NCBI GenBank assembly: GCA_013397115.1
Contig: VWZW01004863.1
Coordinates: 744,001 to 808,000, forward strand
Reading direction: 5' to 3'
DNA: 64,000 bases
Source of the DNA: Edolisoma coerulescens
Lineage: Eukaryota > Chordata > Aves > Passeriformes > Campephagidae
In this document: piece after piece, positions 37,801 through 49,205 of the stretch
Numbering within the stretch: position 1 is the stretch's first letter
Layout of the letters: each line of letters opens with the position of its first letter
Notes under the pieces: generated by a model
What the model was told of the DNA's origin: nothing
The model's database searches: none
What the model saw: only the letters and a program-made list of their open reading frames with translations
Made by a program: the position numbers and the translations under genes

Positions 37801-39879
37801 AAATAGCTCTCCTTACGTGGAAAACCTCTAGCTATTTTCATGAGCTTCACGTGTCTCATTACTGGTACTGGTGCAGTATGGTAGCATTGGACCTGCAAAG
37901 CAAACTCAGTTTTGTGCTACGATTGATTTTCAAAATATTCTTATCTTTCAAGATTTCTTCAGTTTGAATGTTAGATTGCTATTGTTTTCACAATCAAAGG
38001 ACAGTAGTGGAAAAATCAGTACTGAAAGAAGAAGCTATTTCTTCAAGCACTTTTTTGTTTGCTATGCAAAAGAGTCCTGAATTAGTCAGCATTATAGAAT
38101 CATGTTTCTCCTTGACATTCCTGACTGAGAACTTTAGTTAAATGTTGAGTTCAATGGAAACTGATATGGTCAGCACCCAGTAAAGTAAAATTTTATGACT
38201 ATAATATGTTAATTTTGATTCACAGGAATTCCTTAGAAAGGGCAGGGAATGCTGTCAAACAAATAGTGTATTTTACTGTAGGCTAGAAGACCCTGAAGTC
38301 TTAGAGAAGGAGTTCAAAATAGGTTAATGCATAAATAGCTAGGTGAAACTGAATCATTTCAAAGCATTATTTTTTAGTCATAAAAAATAGGAACACCTAT
38401 TCTTTACTCCCTAAAATGTAAAAATATGTAATGTTCTCTAGAATTCAAAACAAGAATTTGAATATAATACTTCATGTGTTTCATTCCAAATGAAGGGAAA
38501 TTTGTTACAAACTGAATGAAAACAAGCTAAACTGAGAAGCAAATTCTGACTTTAGACATTACACTATTAATTTCTGTTTCCCAAGAAATCACCTGTATTA
38601 CTTCTTTTACTACTGGCTACAATTATTCTGTAGATTTTTGGTGGGTTTTTGTTAAGGTTTTTTTTTCTCTGTTTTGATGAGGAAGAAGATAAAAAGGGCA
38701 GGGGAAAAATCCATTCAAATTTGAGTATTTAAACTTGGGTTTATACAGTGGATGATCATCAACCATAAATCTCGTAAATGCCGTTGAATTAAATAGGACC
38801 CATGAAGGACAGCACATAGCAAAAGCAGAATCTGTGGGAATGATGTATCAGTGTGGCTCTTGGAAGTCAATTAGTAGGGGAAATTATTGCAGTCAAACAA
38901 GCTCACAGCTAATGATATAACTACACTTTCTGTTAGAATTAGTATATGATTTTAAAGAAAAGGAAAAAGAGAAGCTTCACTGTCTGGTAAATGGATTCTG
39001 GTTATCACATTTTTCCACAGCCGTATTTCTTTTCTAAATGTTAAGTACAGACAGCTTATGGTCAAATGAATCCTTTACCTTCTTTTGTCATTCTTAAGCA
39101 GATTGAACTCCTTGGAATAGGCATGAAAGCTGACTTTTTCCTACCAGAATAGTTGCTATGGTCTCTATGCTAAAAGAGGTAAAGGAGCCGCTCTATCAGA
39201 AAATTTTTAAAGCAGTACCTTAAGGTTAGGCGTAAGACTTACTTCCTGATGCTTAGATACGTTTGCAATGTTTCTCGGTACTTGTTTTTCAATATATGAG
39301 TGTCCTTCTTTAATTGAGGAGTACAGAGATAGCCGTCGTATTCCAAGAGAGTCTGAGTCCTGCACAGGCCAGGATTGCATTAGGCTCTTCCAGGCATAGT
39401 ACGCTGCTGTTTGTCATCCCCAAGGTTTTTGAGTTTTAATTCTTAGGATAGAGTTCCTATTTCATAAATGTTCTTTACACTGTTGTCGCTAGATACATAA
39501 TTTTCCTTGTCTATAATAAAGAATTGTTTACACCTGATATCTGGTGGATTCGAACTGCTTGTCAGCAATCTTTCCTTTTCCTCATTTACCCCTCCTCCAG
39601 TTGCCGTGTTATCCACTATTTTTTTTTCCAGCAATAATGCTGTTATACTGAGGCTGCAAATAAGGCCAAAAATTAGCCCTCTGGTATTTTTTTAGAACAC
39701 ATGCTCATTGATAGTTCTTTAAATACAGTATATTAAAACCTAAATGTTAGAACATTTTATTGATTTTAGTATGTATATGTTGGTGTTTACAATTTCTTCT
39801 TTGTTAATCAGCATGTTCAGTATGAAGCTAAATGACCTATAGAAGTAAAACAAGATCATCAGCATCATCCTTATCCAAG
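34836..39879. other. AT-rich unique sequence, no gene seen
   Basis: About 5 kb without a recognisable gene or mobile element. Frames such as 35954-36223 and 37871-38080 on the plus strand show no known domain. T-runs occur near 35920-35930. Confidence 0.55.
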
Positions 39880-40275
39880 TTCAATGCTAGCTTTTCCTGA
39901 TCAGCTTACAAGCAAGTTCAAAAGTATGTCTTTCCTATAAGCCCATGCTGATTGCCATTAATTATATTATCCTCTTTTAATAGGTTATTCATCAAATCCC
40001 ATATCTCTTGTTCCATAATTTGTCTGGGATCAATGTCAGGATGACAGGCCTATAATTAGATGTCCCATTTATACTTTTAAAATATTGGCATAACATTAGC
40101 TTCATTCCAACCCTTTGGAAATGCTCCAGTGCTCCAAGACTTATTGAAAATCATCACTGATGATCAAGAGATCTGCTCAGCTGACTCTTCACAGCACTTG
40201 CAGGCAAAATTATCTGGACCTGCTGATTTAACAATCTATCATACTGTTATTTAGCAACCTTGTTATTTCCCATTA
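39880..40275 (-). pseudogene. Decayed LINE reverse transcriptase (CR1-like)
   Basis: Translating the minus strand across frameshifts and stops gives pieces that line up in order with the CR1-clade reverse transcriptase: AGPDNF, then MIFNKSWSTGAFPKGW, NEANVMPIF, then NYRPVILTLIPDKL (the NYRPVSL motif, plus-strand complement near 40048), and further on NGNQHGLIGKT (the QHGF motif). It spans only about 130 codons of the fingers/palm region and has several in-frame stops, so it is an old dead copy. It is more diverged than the CR1 tails elsewhere in the window and may belong to an older CR1-like lineage. Normal role: reverse transcription of LINE RNA. Confidence 0.8.
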
Positions 40276-41190
40276 ACATGGAAAGCCTTTTACAATTTAA
40301 ATCTCATACAACTACAATGTCGAGCTTTTTCACAAAACCATAAAGTTATTCCCTCATTCCCAATGCTGTAATTCAAACTACTTCTCTGGTTTTTAAGGTT
40401 TTCCCCTTTTATCATTTTTCTTCTACTCGTCTTTTTTTCCTCCTCCTTCCAATTTCTGGTTTATCTGAATTTCTAAACATTTAATTTTTCTTTCATGTTT
40501 TTTATAGTCATAGAGACATGCTCATATATATATATATACACACACAGGATATAGTCTTCTAAGCTTTTGAAAATTTATCTAAGGTTTTGAAAATAATTCT
40601 ATGACTCTGTTAGGTAAACTGTGATTACATGCCTAATTTACCGTGTGTTTGAAAAGTCAGATTACCTCTGTGGAAGGAATACACAGGATTCCTGAAATTT
40701 AGTTCTGTTTAATACCTCAAAGCTAGTAAGTAAAATAGATCAGGTTCTGCTTTCTGCAAGGTAAAATCTAATATCTTTATTAACAAAGTTAAATACAAAA
40801 GTAAAAAGACCATAACTTGTTTTGAAACATTGTTGCGAATGAATTGCTTGGCCACTTTAAGAAGAATTGTCAAAGGTACTGTCAAAAACAGGGTTTAATA
40901 TGAATTTGTGAAAATACGGTTTTACAGAGTTCAATGGCAAAGTTCACTCTATTGCTTGCTACAACGACTAATACAAAGGAAGATCAAATTAGATGTAATT
41001 TTGAATGATTTTCATGGAACCCAGGGATGCAAAAAAGGAGGCAAGAGCATCATGGTGGATAGAAAGATAAGGGTGCAAAAGAGTCCAGCAGCTCTTAATC
41101 ATCGTGTACTTCAACATTTACAAAGTGATTTGGTAGATTTCACTACAGTTACAACAATGACTTAATTATAGATTTGAAATAGTAACATTC
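40276..41190. other. AT-rich sequence with AT/AC microsatellite
   Basis: No gene is recognisable. A compound dinucleotide repeat, about 15 bases of AT then 8 of AC, sits at 40524-40546. The last 5 bases (CATTC, 41186-41190) are the left target-site duplication of the next element. Confidence 0.6.
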
Positions 41191-41769
41191 TGTCATGTTT
41201 TAACCTCAGCCATCAACCCACCCCCAGGCAGCTGCTCGCTTACTCCCCCACTAGTGGGACTGGGGAGAGAATCAAAAGGGTGAAAGAAAACTTGTGGGTT
41301 GAGATAAAGAAAGTTAAATATGGAAAGCAAAAGCCACACAAACAATCAAAGCAAAACAAGGAATTAATTCACTGTTTCCAAAGGGCAGGCAGGTGTTCAG
41401 CCGTCCCCAGGACAGCAGGGCCCCATCACACATAACAGTGACTTGGGGAGACATATGCCATCACTCAAAACATTCCCTCTTTTCCTCCTTCTTTCCCCCA
41501 CTTTATATACTGGGCGTGATGTCATATGATCTGGAATATCCCATTGATCTTTTTTACCCTTTGTCCTGGTTGTGTCTCCTCCCAACCCCAACTTCCTCAC
41601 CAGCATGGCCATATGAAAAGTAGAAAAGGCCTTGGCTCTGTGTAAGCCCTGCTCAGCAATAACAAAAACATCTCTATGTTATCAACCCTGTCTTCAGCAT
41701 AAATCCAAAACACAGACCAGTACTAGACATTGGGAAAAAAGTTAACTCTAACCCAGACAAACCAGCACA
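41191..41769 (-). mobile_element. ERVL-type solo LTR with CATTC target duplication
   Basis: On the minus strand this is a complete LTR of 579 bp. It starts TGTGCTGGTTTGTCTGGG and ends TTAAAACATGACA, so it has TG...CA ends. It is flanked on both sides by the same 5 bases, CATTC (41186-41190 and 41770-41774). Internal landmarks known from bird ERVL LTRs are present in order: GCTGAGCAGGGCTTACACAG, GGGATATTCCAGATCATATG, a TATATAAAG TATA box (complement at 41501-41509), GGCTGAACACCTGCCTGCCC, TTCCTTGTTTTGCTTTGATT, and CTTTATCTCAACCCAC. No internal viral genes remain, so it is a solo LTR left by recombination between two LTRs. Confidence 0.93.
41501..41509 (-). promoter_or_regulatory. LTR TATA box
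   Basis: TATATAAAG on the minus strand, in the middle of the solo LTR, where the U3 promoter is expected. It would direct transcription leftwards. Confidence 0.7.
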
Positions 41770-41909
41770 CATTCACACCATAACCAATTCACACACACAC
41801 AGGTAAAATTATGTGTACAGCTATTTCTGTGTGTGAAAAGGAACCTATCAAAAATTCTCCTCAAGTTCAGAGAAACACTCACATCAAATCCCTTTGTGTT
41901 TCCCCACAG
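41770..41909. other. Short spacer with CA run
   Basis: Begins with the right CATTC target duplication and includes a short ACACACACACA run near 41790-41800. It ends with an acceptor-like TTTGTGTTTCCCCACAG. Confidence 0.5.
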
Positions 41910-42067
41910 GCAAGGGGTGCACATCATGGAGTGTGGAGATGGGGGCGGGGAGTATCAGCCCAGGCCTCCAAATAGAACAGACTTTGGGAGCTCTGAGAGG
42001 TGTCACACACAGAGGGAGGCAGTGGTGCAGCCTGCTGGGGTCCCAAGATGACTAACTTCTATCAGCA
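41910..42067 (+). other. Exon-like GC-rich island bounded by splice motifs
   Basis: A 158-bp GC-rich segment lies between a good acceptor (TGTTTCCCCACAG, ending at 41909) and a strong donor motif (GTAAGT at 42068-42073). Two frames stay open over nearly the whole segment, closing only at its 3' end (TGA in one, TAA in another). It could therefore be a noncoding RNA exon or chance. No protein family is recognised. Confidence 0.25.
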
Positions 42068-44388
42068 GTAAGTTTCCATCCTGGCTATAATGCAAGTGGG
42101 CGGTTACTGGGCTTTTTCCCCCAAAGTGCGGTAACAATGATGACGTTCCTCTTGGGCTACAATCCACAATGGTACCACTCCACTCAGCCTATAATTCAGG
42201 TAAATGATTTACCAAGGTAACTAAGGATAATTGCAGCAGATGTTTCTGTCTGTTTCCACCTTTACCATGCAAGAGCTCCTGGTCAATCAGGGAGTGACTC
42301 ATGGCCCAGCTGATCCAATCAAGGGATGCTTCACTGCTCAGTCAGCTTGGCCAAGATTTATCAGGAGCTTCTGAGATCACAGGGCAGGCCCAGGATGTCC
42401 CCCACAGACATACAATCTCCATTTGAACACAGAGACTCTGACACCAAAGTGATTGTATAATTACAACTTCCTGCACTTGGTCTTTTTGATTTTACAGTTT
42501 CCACAGGATCTCCATTTCTTTGTTTTCTGCCAGTGGGTGTTCTATTAAAGGAAGCTGTAGGCTGTTCTATAAGAATACATGTTAGAGGATGGGTTTTTCC
42601 CCCTGTATTCACTAATAAAACAAAACAAAACAAACAACAACAACAACAAAAAACCAAAGAAGAAAAAAGAGAGGCTGTTTTACACAATTTCAGAAACTTC
42701 TGAGACAGCACTCAAGTAGCTGGAGGGTCTGTAGAAGAAAATGCAAAGTCACTACTAGTGAACTCCATGGATGACAAAAATATTGGCTTTTATACAGACA
42801 GCTCTGTGCTACTCATCAACAAAATTCACTTGCCCTTTAAGACAGTTAAGTGCACAACCAGCTAACTAACCAACAAAAAATGTGGGAAAACTCAAATCTC
42901 TGAAATGTGAGTAATCAGAAAGCACTTTGAGCATACCTATGGCAGACAATATCTTCAGACTACTGAGTCTCAAGAAGCAAAATATTATTGAGTAGAAAGA
43001 GGGAAATTGTATTGCCACATTAGTGAGGTCATTACCTGAATACTGACTGTGTAAAGCTCTTTAGAGCAAAGATGACATATTGAAACAGCTTCATAAAACA
43101 CAGATAAAAGTATTCATGATTTGACAGTGGCCTAAAAAGAGACATGCTTTTTGGTTTATTCAAAAGAAGTTTAAGAGATGACTTCATCATAAATAAAACA
43201 TACTGAAAATTGAAATATAACTGATTTGTGATTTAATGAGCCATTGCAATAACTTATCAAAGGCCAGGATACCTTCTACTTCATATGATGTCACTCATTC
43301 AAGAGAACTAACTTTTGGGAAGAGATAGTATAGCTGACAGTAATGAATGCATTACAAAAATATTGTGAAATTATATGCTCTACGCTATGCAAGATACTAG
43401 ATTAGATGATCATGTTGATTTCTTCACGCTTTAAAATCTGTGACTCTAGTGAAGAATTAATACTTGAATTATACAGCTAGAGAAGAGTATTGAGCCCTTA
43501 CCAGAGCAATAGCAATAAAAATTTTACTTTGCTAGAGATGAGCTGGATACTGGACCGTTGCTGCCAATGAGAGCATTATTGCTGAATTCAGTGAAGCAGC
43601 CTTCTATGAAGCCACTCACTTGGGAAAAAAAGAAAGGTTAAAAAAGCAGATGCTAACATAATGATAAAAGGAAGAATGCTGGATGGAATAAAACATAAAC
43701 CGAGTCAAAGGTAAAATTAGGGAATATTGTCAGCTGGATTGTTTTCAGTTTATTAAAACTAGGTGCTGCACTTTGCCTATGCTCTGACACTGCACATTTG
43801 TTTAAGTTTATGCTGTCTGTAGTCTATACAACTTAATGAGAAATATTGCCTGCGTTGGATATTGGATGTTCATGCTGACAAGAAAATGTCACAATCAATA
43901 CCAAGGAGCTGAGCTTGAAGGGTTCACCTCCAAAGAGCATGCTGACTTCTGGATGTTTGCCACATTTACAGTGAGACAAGGTTTTCAATTTTCACAGTGA
44001 GAGATTTAACTCTATAAGCATTCCGTCTGTTTTTCATAAAGAGTGGATTTTGTTTTTAAAATATTTTCCGCTCACTTCTGATATAAAAGAATAGCTGCTA
44101 CTCGTGTTCATGTACTGCAGACACAGTTGTCAGGCAGTGGTAGCTTTAATGTATTAATAAAAATTAGCAAATGCTTTCAGGGTGAAAAATTAATTGAAAT
44201 CCAAGCTTCTTGTAATGTAAAAGGTAAATGAGCTTAGCATGGTGATTCAGTAAAAGTCTGAGCATTATCGTCTCTGTCCAAAAAAAGAATCACAGTCATA
44301 CCAAAAGAAAGCTCATGAACTCAACTCGGTGTAGGAAGAAGGTGAGAGAAATAATTTATCCTAAGATTTTAGGACAGGAGGTGTGTAT
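42068..44388. other. Unique sequence with A-rich simple repeat
   Basis: No gene is recognisable. An A-rich simple stretch of AAAAC units then AAC units lies at 42614-42654. The 42.1-42.5 kb part is somewhat more GC-rich than the rest and may hold an unrecognised old repeat. A 116-codon minus-strand ORF (42361-42711) overlaps it, with no recognisable domain. Confidence 0.5.
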
Positions 44389-44660
44389 TGTGTCTGGTTG
44401 AGATTAAGATTTTCCCCACAATACCCCACATAGTGCTGTTCTTTGTATAAGAAGCTGGAAAGGTGTTGATAACACACCAGCGTTTTGGCTGCTGCTGAGC
44501 AGTGCTGGCATAGCCTCAGTGCTGTCTCACCAACATTGCCCCCTTCACCGGCAGGCTGGTATTGGACAAGTTGGTAGGCGAGATAGTCAGGACAGCTGAC
44601 TCTAACTGACCAAAAGTGATATTCCATACAATATGCCATTTCTCCATAGCAGAGGGCATG
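44389..44660 (+). mobile_element. Decayed ERVL-type LTR fragment, plus strand
   Basis: This is the 5' part of an LTR related to the one at 41191-41769, in the opposite orientation and more decayed. Recognisable blocks in order are TGTGTCTGGTTGAGATTAAG (head), GGTGTTGATAACACACCAGC, GCTGCTGAGCAGTGCTGGCA, and CAGCTGACTCTAACTGACCA followed by TGATATTCCATACAATATG. The TATA box and 3' half are not recognisable, so it is truncated or heavily mutated. The right boundary is approximate. Confidence 0.75.
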
Positions 44661-44899
44661 GCCCACTTGTTGGGGTCAGTACAAAATTTTGCATGAATTA
44701 GTTTTACCACTATAGCAGAGGCCTTGGCGATACCCTCGAGCTTTTTCTGTGGGGTGAACTATGTGTATGTTTATGGGTCTTGGCCTTCTACTGTGGTGGT
44801 TCTTTTTTTTTATGGAATGGGGATGTTGTGTCTCCTAATGTATGTGTGAATACATGAAATATTTACAATTAAAAAAAAATGAAAATTGACATTTTAGAT
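44661..44899. other. Spacer between LTRs, nothing clear
   Basis: May contain the diverged remainder of the preceding LTR. A run of T (44800-44810) and an A-run near 44871-44879 are present. No gene is seen. Confidence 0.4.
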
Positions 44900-45505
44900 T
44901 GTTGAGCAAACTTCTCAGCCTGACCATTCTCGAGCCTCTCTGGCAGTCCCACTCCCAAGGCCAGAGACTTTCACTGCTGGGACCGGAGCCCCTTTGCAGC
45001 AGCGGCTCCAGTGACCCGAGGGGAGTCCCCTTGACCCCCTGCACACCCCACTCACACCCAGACAGACCAGGTTTCCTCACCAGTTCCATCCCAGGTTCCC
45101 CATCACCATTTATTAACGGTGCAGTGACACAGAAGCAGCTCAAGCTGGTTCTTCTGAGGAGGGATCCCCAGTGATGGAACCCCTGGGCTTTCACACCCTC
45201 ACAGTCTGTCCACAAGTCCTGCTCTTCTTCCTGAGGCCCCTCTCCTGCCCCTCTCCATGTTCATCCAGCTTGCTGGCTGTCACCCCCTTTTAACTCCTTT
45301 ATTATCCAAAAGATCGGCAATTCCGAGCTCCAGCTGTGTCTCCCACTGTCCATTCACCTGGCTGAGGTCACCAGTTTTCATGGCCTTTTTTTCCCAAAGG
45401 TTGACTGTTCACAGCCTCTTGTCTTGAGCTCCCACCCAAGCTCAATCTTCATCTCCATCTGCAGTTTTTGAGCCCAGGTACCTAGACCAGAGGTATTCCT
45501 CAACA
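44900..45505 (-). mobile_element. ERV solo LTR with TGTTGAG/CTCAACA ends
   Basis: A GC-rich block of 606 bp has perfect 7-bp inverted termini: TGTTGAG at 44900 and CTCAACA ending at 45505. The minus strand carries AATAAA twice (complements of TTTATT at 45109-45114 and 45298-45303), the nearer to the 3' end fitting an LTR polyadenylation signal. It lacks any retroviral coding region. Flanking bases AGAT and AAAT differ by one base, so a 4-bp target duplication may have decayed; this is weak. The family is not named with certainty, but the blocks TTATTAACGGTGCAGTGACA and AGAAGCAGCTCAAGCTGGTT look like a songbird LTR. A 126-codon minus-strand ORF inside is not thought to be a gene. Confidence 0.7.
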
Positions 45506-46617
45506 AAATGTGCACGAGATTTCTTGCAACTGAAGAAAACTTAGACTCTCTGCTTAAAGTTATTTTCTACAGCAATTCCCGGAAAACATCATAACCATAT
45601 CAGAATTGTGGCTGCCACTTGCTCAAAATCATTCAACTGTTTGAAAAACAAAATTTGCTACTAACATAATTTTTATCATAGTAATATTTTTATGTCATTT
45701 TAATTTACATGACACATCCAAATGAAAAGAAACTCATGCTGTTTATTCAAACTTCATTTTACAGGTAAAAAACATATAGGAGGTAGTTCAGAGAAAAGCT
45801 TTTGGTTCCTCAGAGAAATTTTAATTGTTTTATGACTCTATAATGAAGCAGAAACATTTTGTTAGACATATAGACTATTGTTGGTCGGAACTACCAGAAA
45901 CAGCTAGAAGCTCCGTGAGAGTTAGGATTGCTGTGTGTCAAAGTAACATGGAAGGACGGCTAGAGAAACATTTTTTGATTTAAAAGATATTTTTGGCTTT
46001 TCAGACTTTGCCTGCAATAGTAGAAAGAATTATATTTTCATTAATTTGCACAGATTGTAGGGAGTCCTGTGACAAAGCTAGGAAAAAGAAGGCAGATCTT
46101 ACAATTTATTTTACTTCAGTCCTAGACTTTACATTAGCTAATATATATTTTTCTTTTTTTTTTCTACTCAGATTTCTTAGCTCCACATGTCTCCCATGTA
46201 TGCTACTATTGCAACTTCACTGGAAGCCATTCATAGAAATGCACAGAGAATGTCTTCCAGCCTGGTAAACACTTGTTTTATGTAAATCAGTCTCTGCTGA
46301 GTTTTGAAGTTTTGCCACAAGGAGCTTAGCTGCTGTTCTTGACATCTTGGGGGAGGCAAAGGGAGAATTATTTGCTTTCTCATATTTAAAAATTAGTTTG
46401 TTTTTAATACTTTTCTCAAATGGTTCCTGTAATATCTCATTTTGATGTTCTTGATATTACTTTTTTTTCCCATGGCTTAATTGTACTACTAATTATCTGG
46501 TTGATTTATTCACCATATGAGTCAAGAACTAATGTAATTCATCATTCAATAGCATAAACTTTGAAGTATGAAGTATTTTCACCTGCTATCATAAGCTACA
46601 CAACTAAGAATTTTTAA
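45506..46617. other. AT-rich unique sequence, no gene seen
   Basis: No recognisable gene or repeat. A 91-codon plus-strand frame near 45993-46268 has no known domain. Confidence 0.55.
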
Positions 46618-46665
46618 AGTTTGTTTACATATAAAAAGGCTTCTAGTTTGTTTACATATAAAAAG
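46618..46665. repeat. 27-bp-period direct duplication
   Basis: AGTTTGTTTACATATAAAAAG occurs at 46618-46638 and, identically, at 46645-46665, with 6 bp between the copies. Confidence 0.9.
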
Positions 46666-46880
46666 AGAGGATGGTTAGTAAGATGGGGCCTAACGTTTCT
46701 GTTCTTTCAAGATTATTCACTAATTTATTTTTTAATTTATTTTTAATATTCTCCCTACAGAAGGAATGGAAAGAACAATGCTCCAAAGTCTCTGGAACTG
46801 TATTTTTTGCAGAGGAATCTCATTATTTGAGTATCAAAACTTTCTTTAACAAGTTTATATTGGACCTTGCTAACAAGTGT

Positions 46881-46928
46881 TGAAGGTAAAATATGTAAGA
46901 TAAATGAAGGTAAAATATTTAAGATAAA
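46881..46928. repeat. 24-bp tandem duplication
   Basis: Two head-to-tail copies of a 24-bp unit (46881-46904 and 46905-46928), starting TGAAGGTAAAATAT, which differ at one base (G or T at the 15th position). Confidence 0.9.
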
Positions 46929-47601
46929 TGAAGCAATACTTCTTAATGGTATCAGTGAAAAAGGAAGAAATATGTTCACCTGTGCTCCATATCAAGGTAA
47001 TAAATCACTTAGCTTTCATAGCAGAATTTTTCACCATTTTATACGGTAACACATAAGAAATATATCTTGCACAGATTTAAAGGACAGAATTCTTTGAGTT
47101 GCTTGCTTTCATACTGCCCAGCTCCCTGAAATGAAGCTCCTGCCATTGAAACAGATTCTGCTGTTAGGGAGAATGGCTGAGTAAATCCCACAATTCTTTA
47201 AAATAATGTCTGCTTTAGAAACAATATTTAACCTTGTTATGTATCACGTGATGTTTTCCCAGGCACTGTTGGCCAAGGGAGCTTATTACCTATGCAGTTG
47301 GTTGACTAAGGCATCACATTTAAATTCATATCAAACACACAAACTTTCTCATCTCTCAGAATAACAACATTAAAGGGTGTGCTCATTCATTGGTTATTTC
47401 ATCAATGAAGATGTTTTTGGCAAGGATTTTTTTCCCTATTTTCTCCTGTATCTGTCTAGGATCAAATAATTTTTATCTGAGATATTTTATGAAGTATTTA
47501 AAAAACCCCAAACATTTCTCTTCTTTCAAAAGACAATATCCCATTTAATCTCTCTCTGTTGAGGAAGAATTATAGTACAAAAAGCAAAAGCAAAAAAAAA
47601 A
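46929..47601. other. AT-rich unique sequence, no gene seen
   Basis: No recognisable gene or repeat. Ends in an A-rich run next to the assembly gap. Confidence 0.55.
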
Positions 47602-47618
47602 NNNNNNNNNNNNNNNNN
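47602..47618. other. Assembly gap of 17 N inside a poly(A) run
   Basis: Seventeen undetermined bases lie between two A-runs (A-rich from about 47592 and A to about 47631). The true length of the A tract is unknown. Confidence 0.98.
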
Positions 47619-49205
47619 AAAAAAAAAAAAAGTAATTGCAACTGAATAAACCAGTGAATCTCCTGTCTTCCATGTCCATAACCAAATTTCTGTTAGATGC
47701 AACCATATGAAATAACTACTGCACAGATTTTTCACTTCTATAGTGTGTGATTTTTTTTTTTATTTTGACAATGACAGCTTTGACAGTAACTTTTTTCTCA
47801 TACTTTGAGTGTGATTCTCTACCTTCATGAGAAGAACAGCATTGGAGGCTGAACATGAAATTTTCTCCTACCATCTGTTGAAGGCAGGCACTTTAATAGG
47901 GAGATCTGAACAGGCAGAATGCAGGGTGGTTTCACTAGGTTTATACAAGTGGCCTTCAGAAAATTATTCATAGATATAATTTCATATTGTCCAATATTAC
48001 CCAAACATCTGTTTAACAACCCTTTCAGATGCTGTATCCAGAACTTTTATTTTTCAAAAAAGAGATTTCTCTGACTGGTGTATACTCTAGAGGGAAAATT
48101 TCAGAGTGTTTGTAAAATTTCATAAAGTACTGTCCTTGATACAACTAAAACTGGTGTATAGAAATCAGCCTTTATTCTCACTGACTCAAAAACAAACATA
48201 GATTTTGACGCTTCAGTAAGTAATGGCCTGTTTGGTCTCAAAGTACCTAAGAAACTGGTAGTTCCAAAGTAGATGCATGTTTCTGATGGAAAGTTTGTGT
48301 TCTTCTCTTTTTCTTAACCTAAAGTAAAGGACTCCTAATTTTTTTTTTTATTACAGTCCTATGGCTGCTCTGGGTCACTGTAAAACTGAACAATAACATG
48401 TTTGCTGTGAATTCAATAAGACAGTCTTCCTATATAATTTTTTTTCAAAGAATATGATCTTAAGACATATGAATATTTTTTTGTAGTAAGGAATGGTGTG
48501 TTCACATCCATATAGATTGTATCAAAATTATCTCCAGAAAGTTATTCTTTGCTAGAGCCAACAACAGGAGTATGACTTACTGAAGAAAAGCAGAAATATA
48601 AGTGACAGATTTGAACATTTTTTAGTATTCAGATAAATATTGGCTGTGTATCTGTGCTCCTGTGAAACCTGACAGAACAACCTTTTTTTTTTTACAGCCT
48701 CCTGTCTTTAAACAACTATTCCAAAGATGCTGAACACTCTAATATTAAAACAGCATTTATATTAGGTGGATGATTATTTTATATCTATTGTCATATGTAA
48801 GACAGACTTTCATTCTTTATTTGTAGCTTATATATTTTTAATTATATTTCTGGCTTTGGCTTTTTTTGACATTGAATTTTCCAGATTTTTTTTATATTGC
48901 TACAATAGAAGTAAAAGATGTGATGCATGCTCATTCCAGAAAAGCAATTTACATCATTTTGTCATGTTTTTCTTTCTTTCTAAAGAAGAATAAATTAAGG
49001 AAATACTTTCAGAATAATAATTTTGGTTTTCCTAATAGCATTTTGGAAAATCTTTTCCACAGGAAATTTGGCTGATGCTGTTGCTACTGCCAGTTTTGCT
49101 GATGCTTTACAGTGAAGCTCTAAAACTGCAGTATGAAAAAGCCTGTAGAAGGTCACACAGGATTTAGTGAAATGCCTTGTATTGTCTTTGGCTTTAAACT
49201 CACTG
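47619..49205. other. AT-rich unique sequence, no gene seen
   Basis: No recognisable gene. T-runs occur near 47751-47761 and 48681-48692. The final 5 bases, CACTG (49201-49205), are the left target duplication of the LTR that follows. Confidence 0.55.

Noticed and set aside
44835..45215. 126-codon ORF on the minus strand
   Set aside because: It lies almost entirely inside the solo LTR at 44900-45505, where GC-rich sequence has fewer stops.
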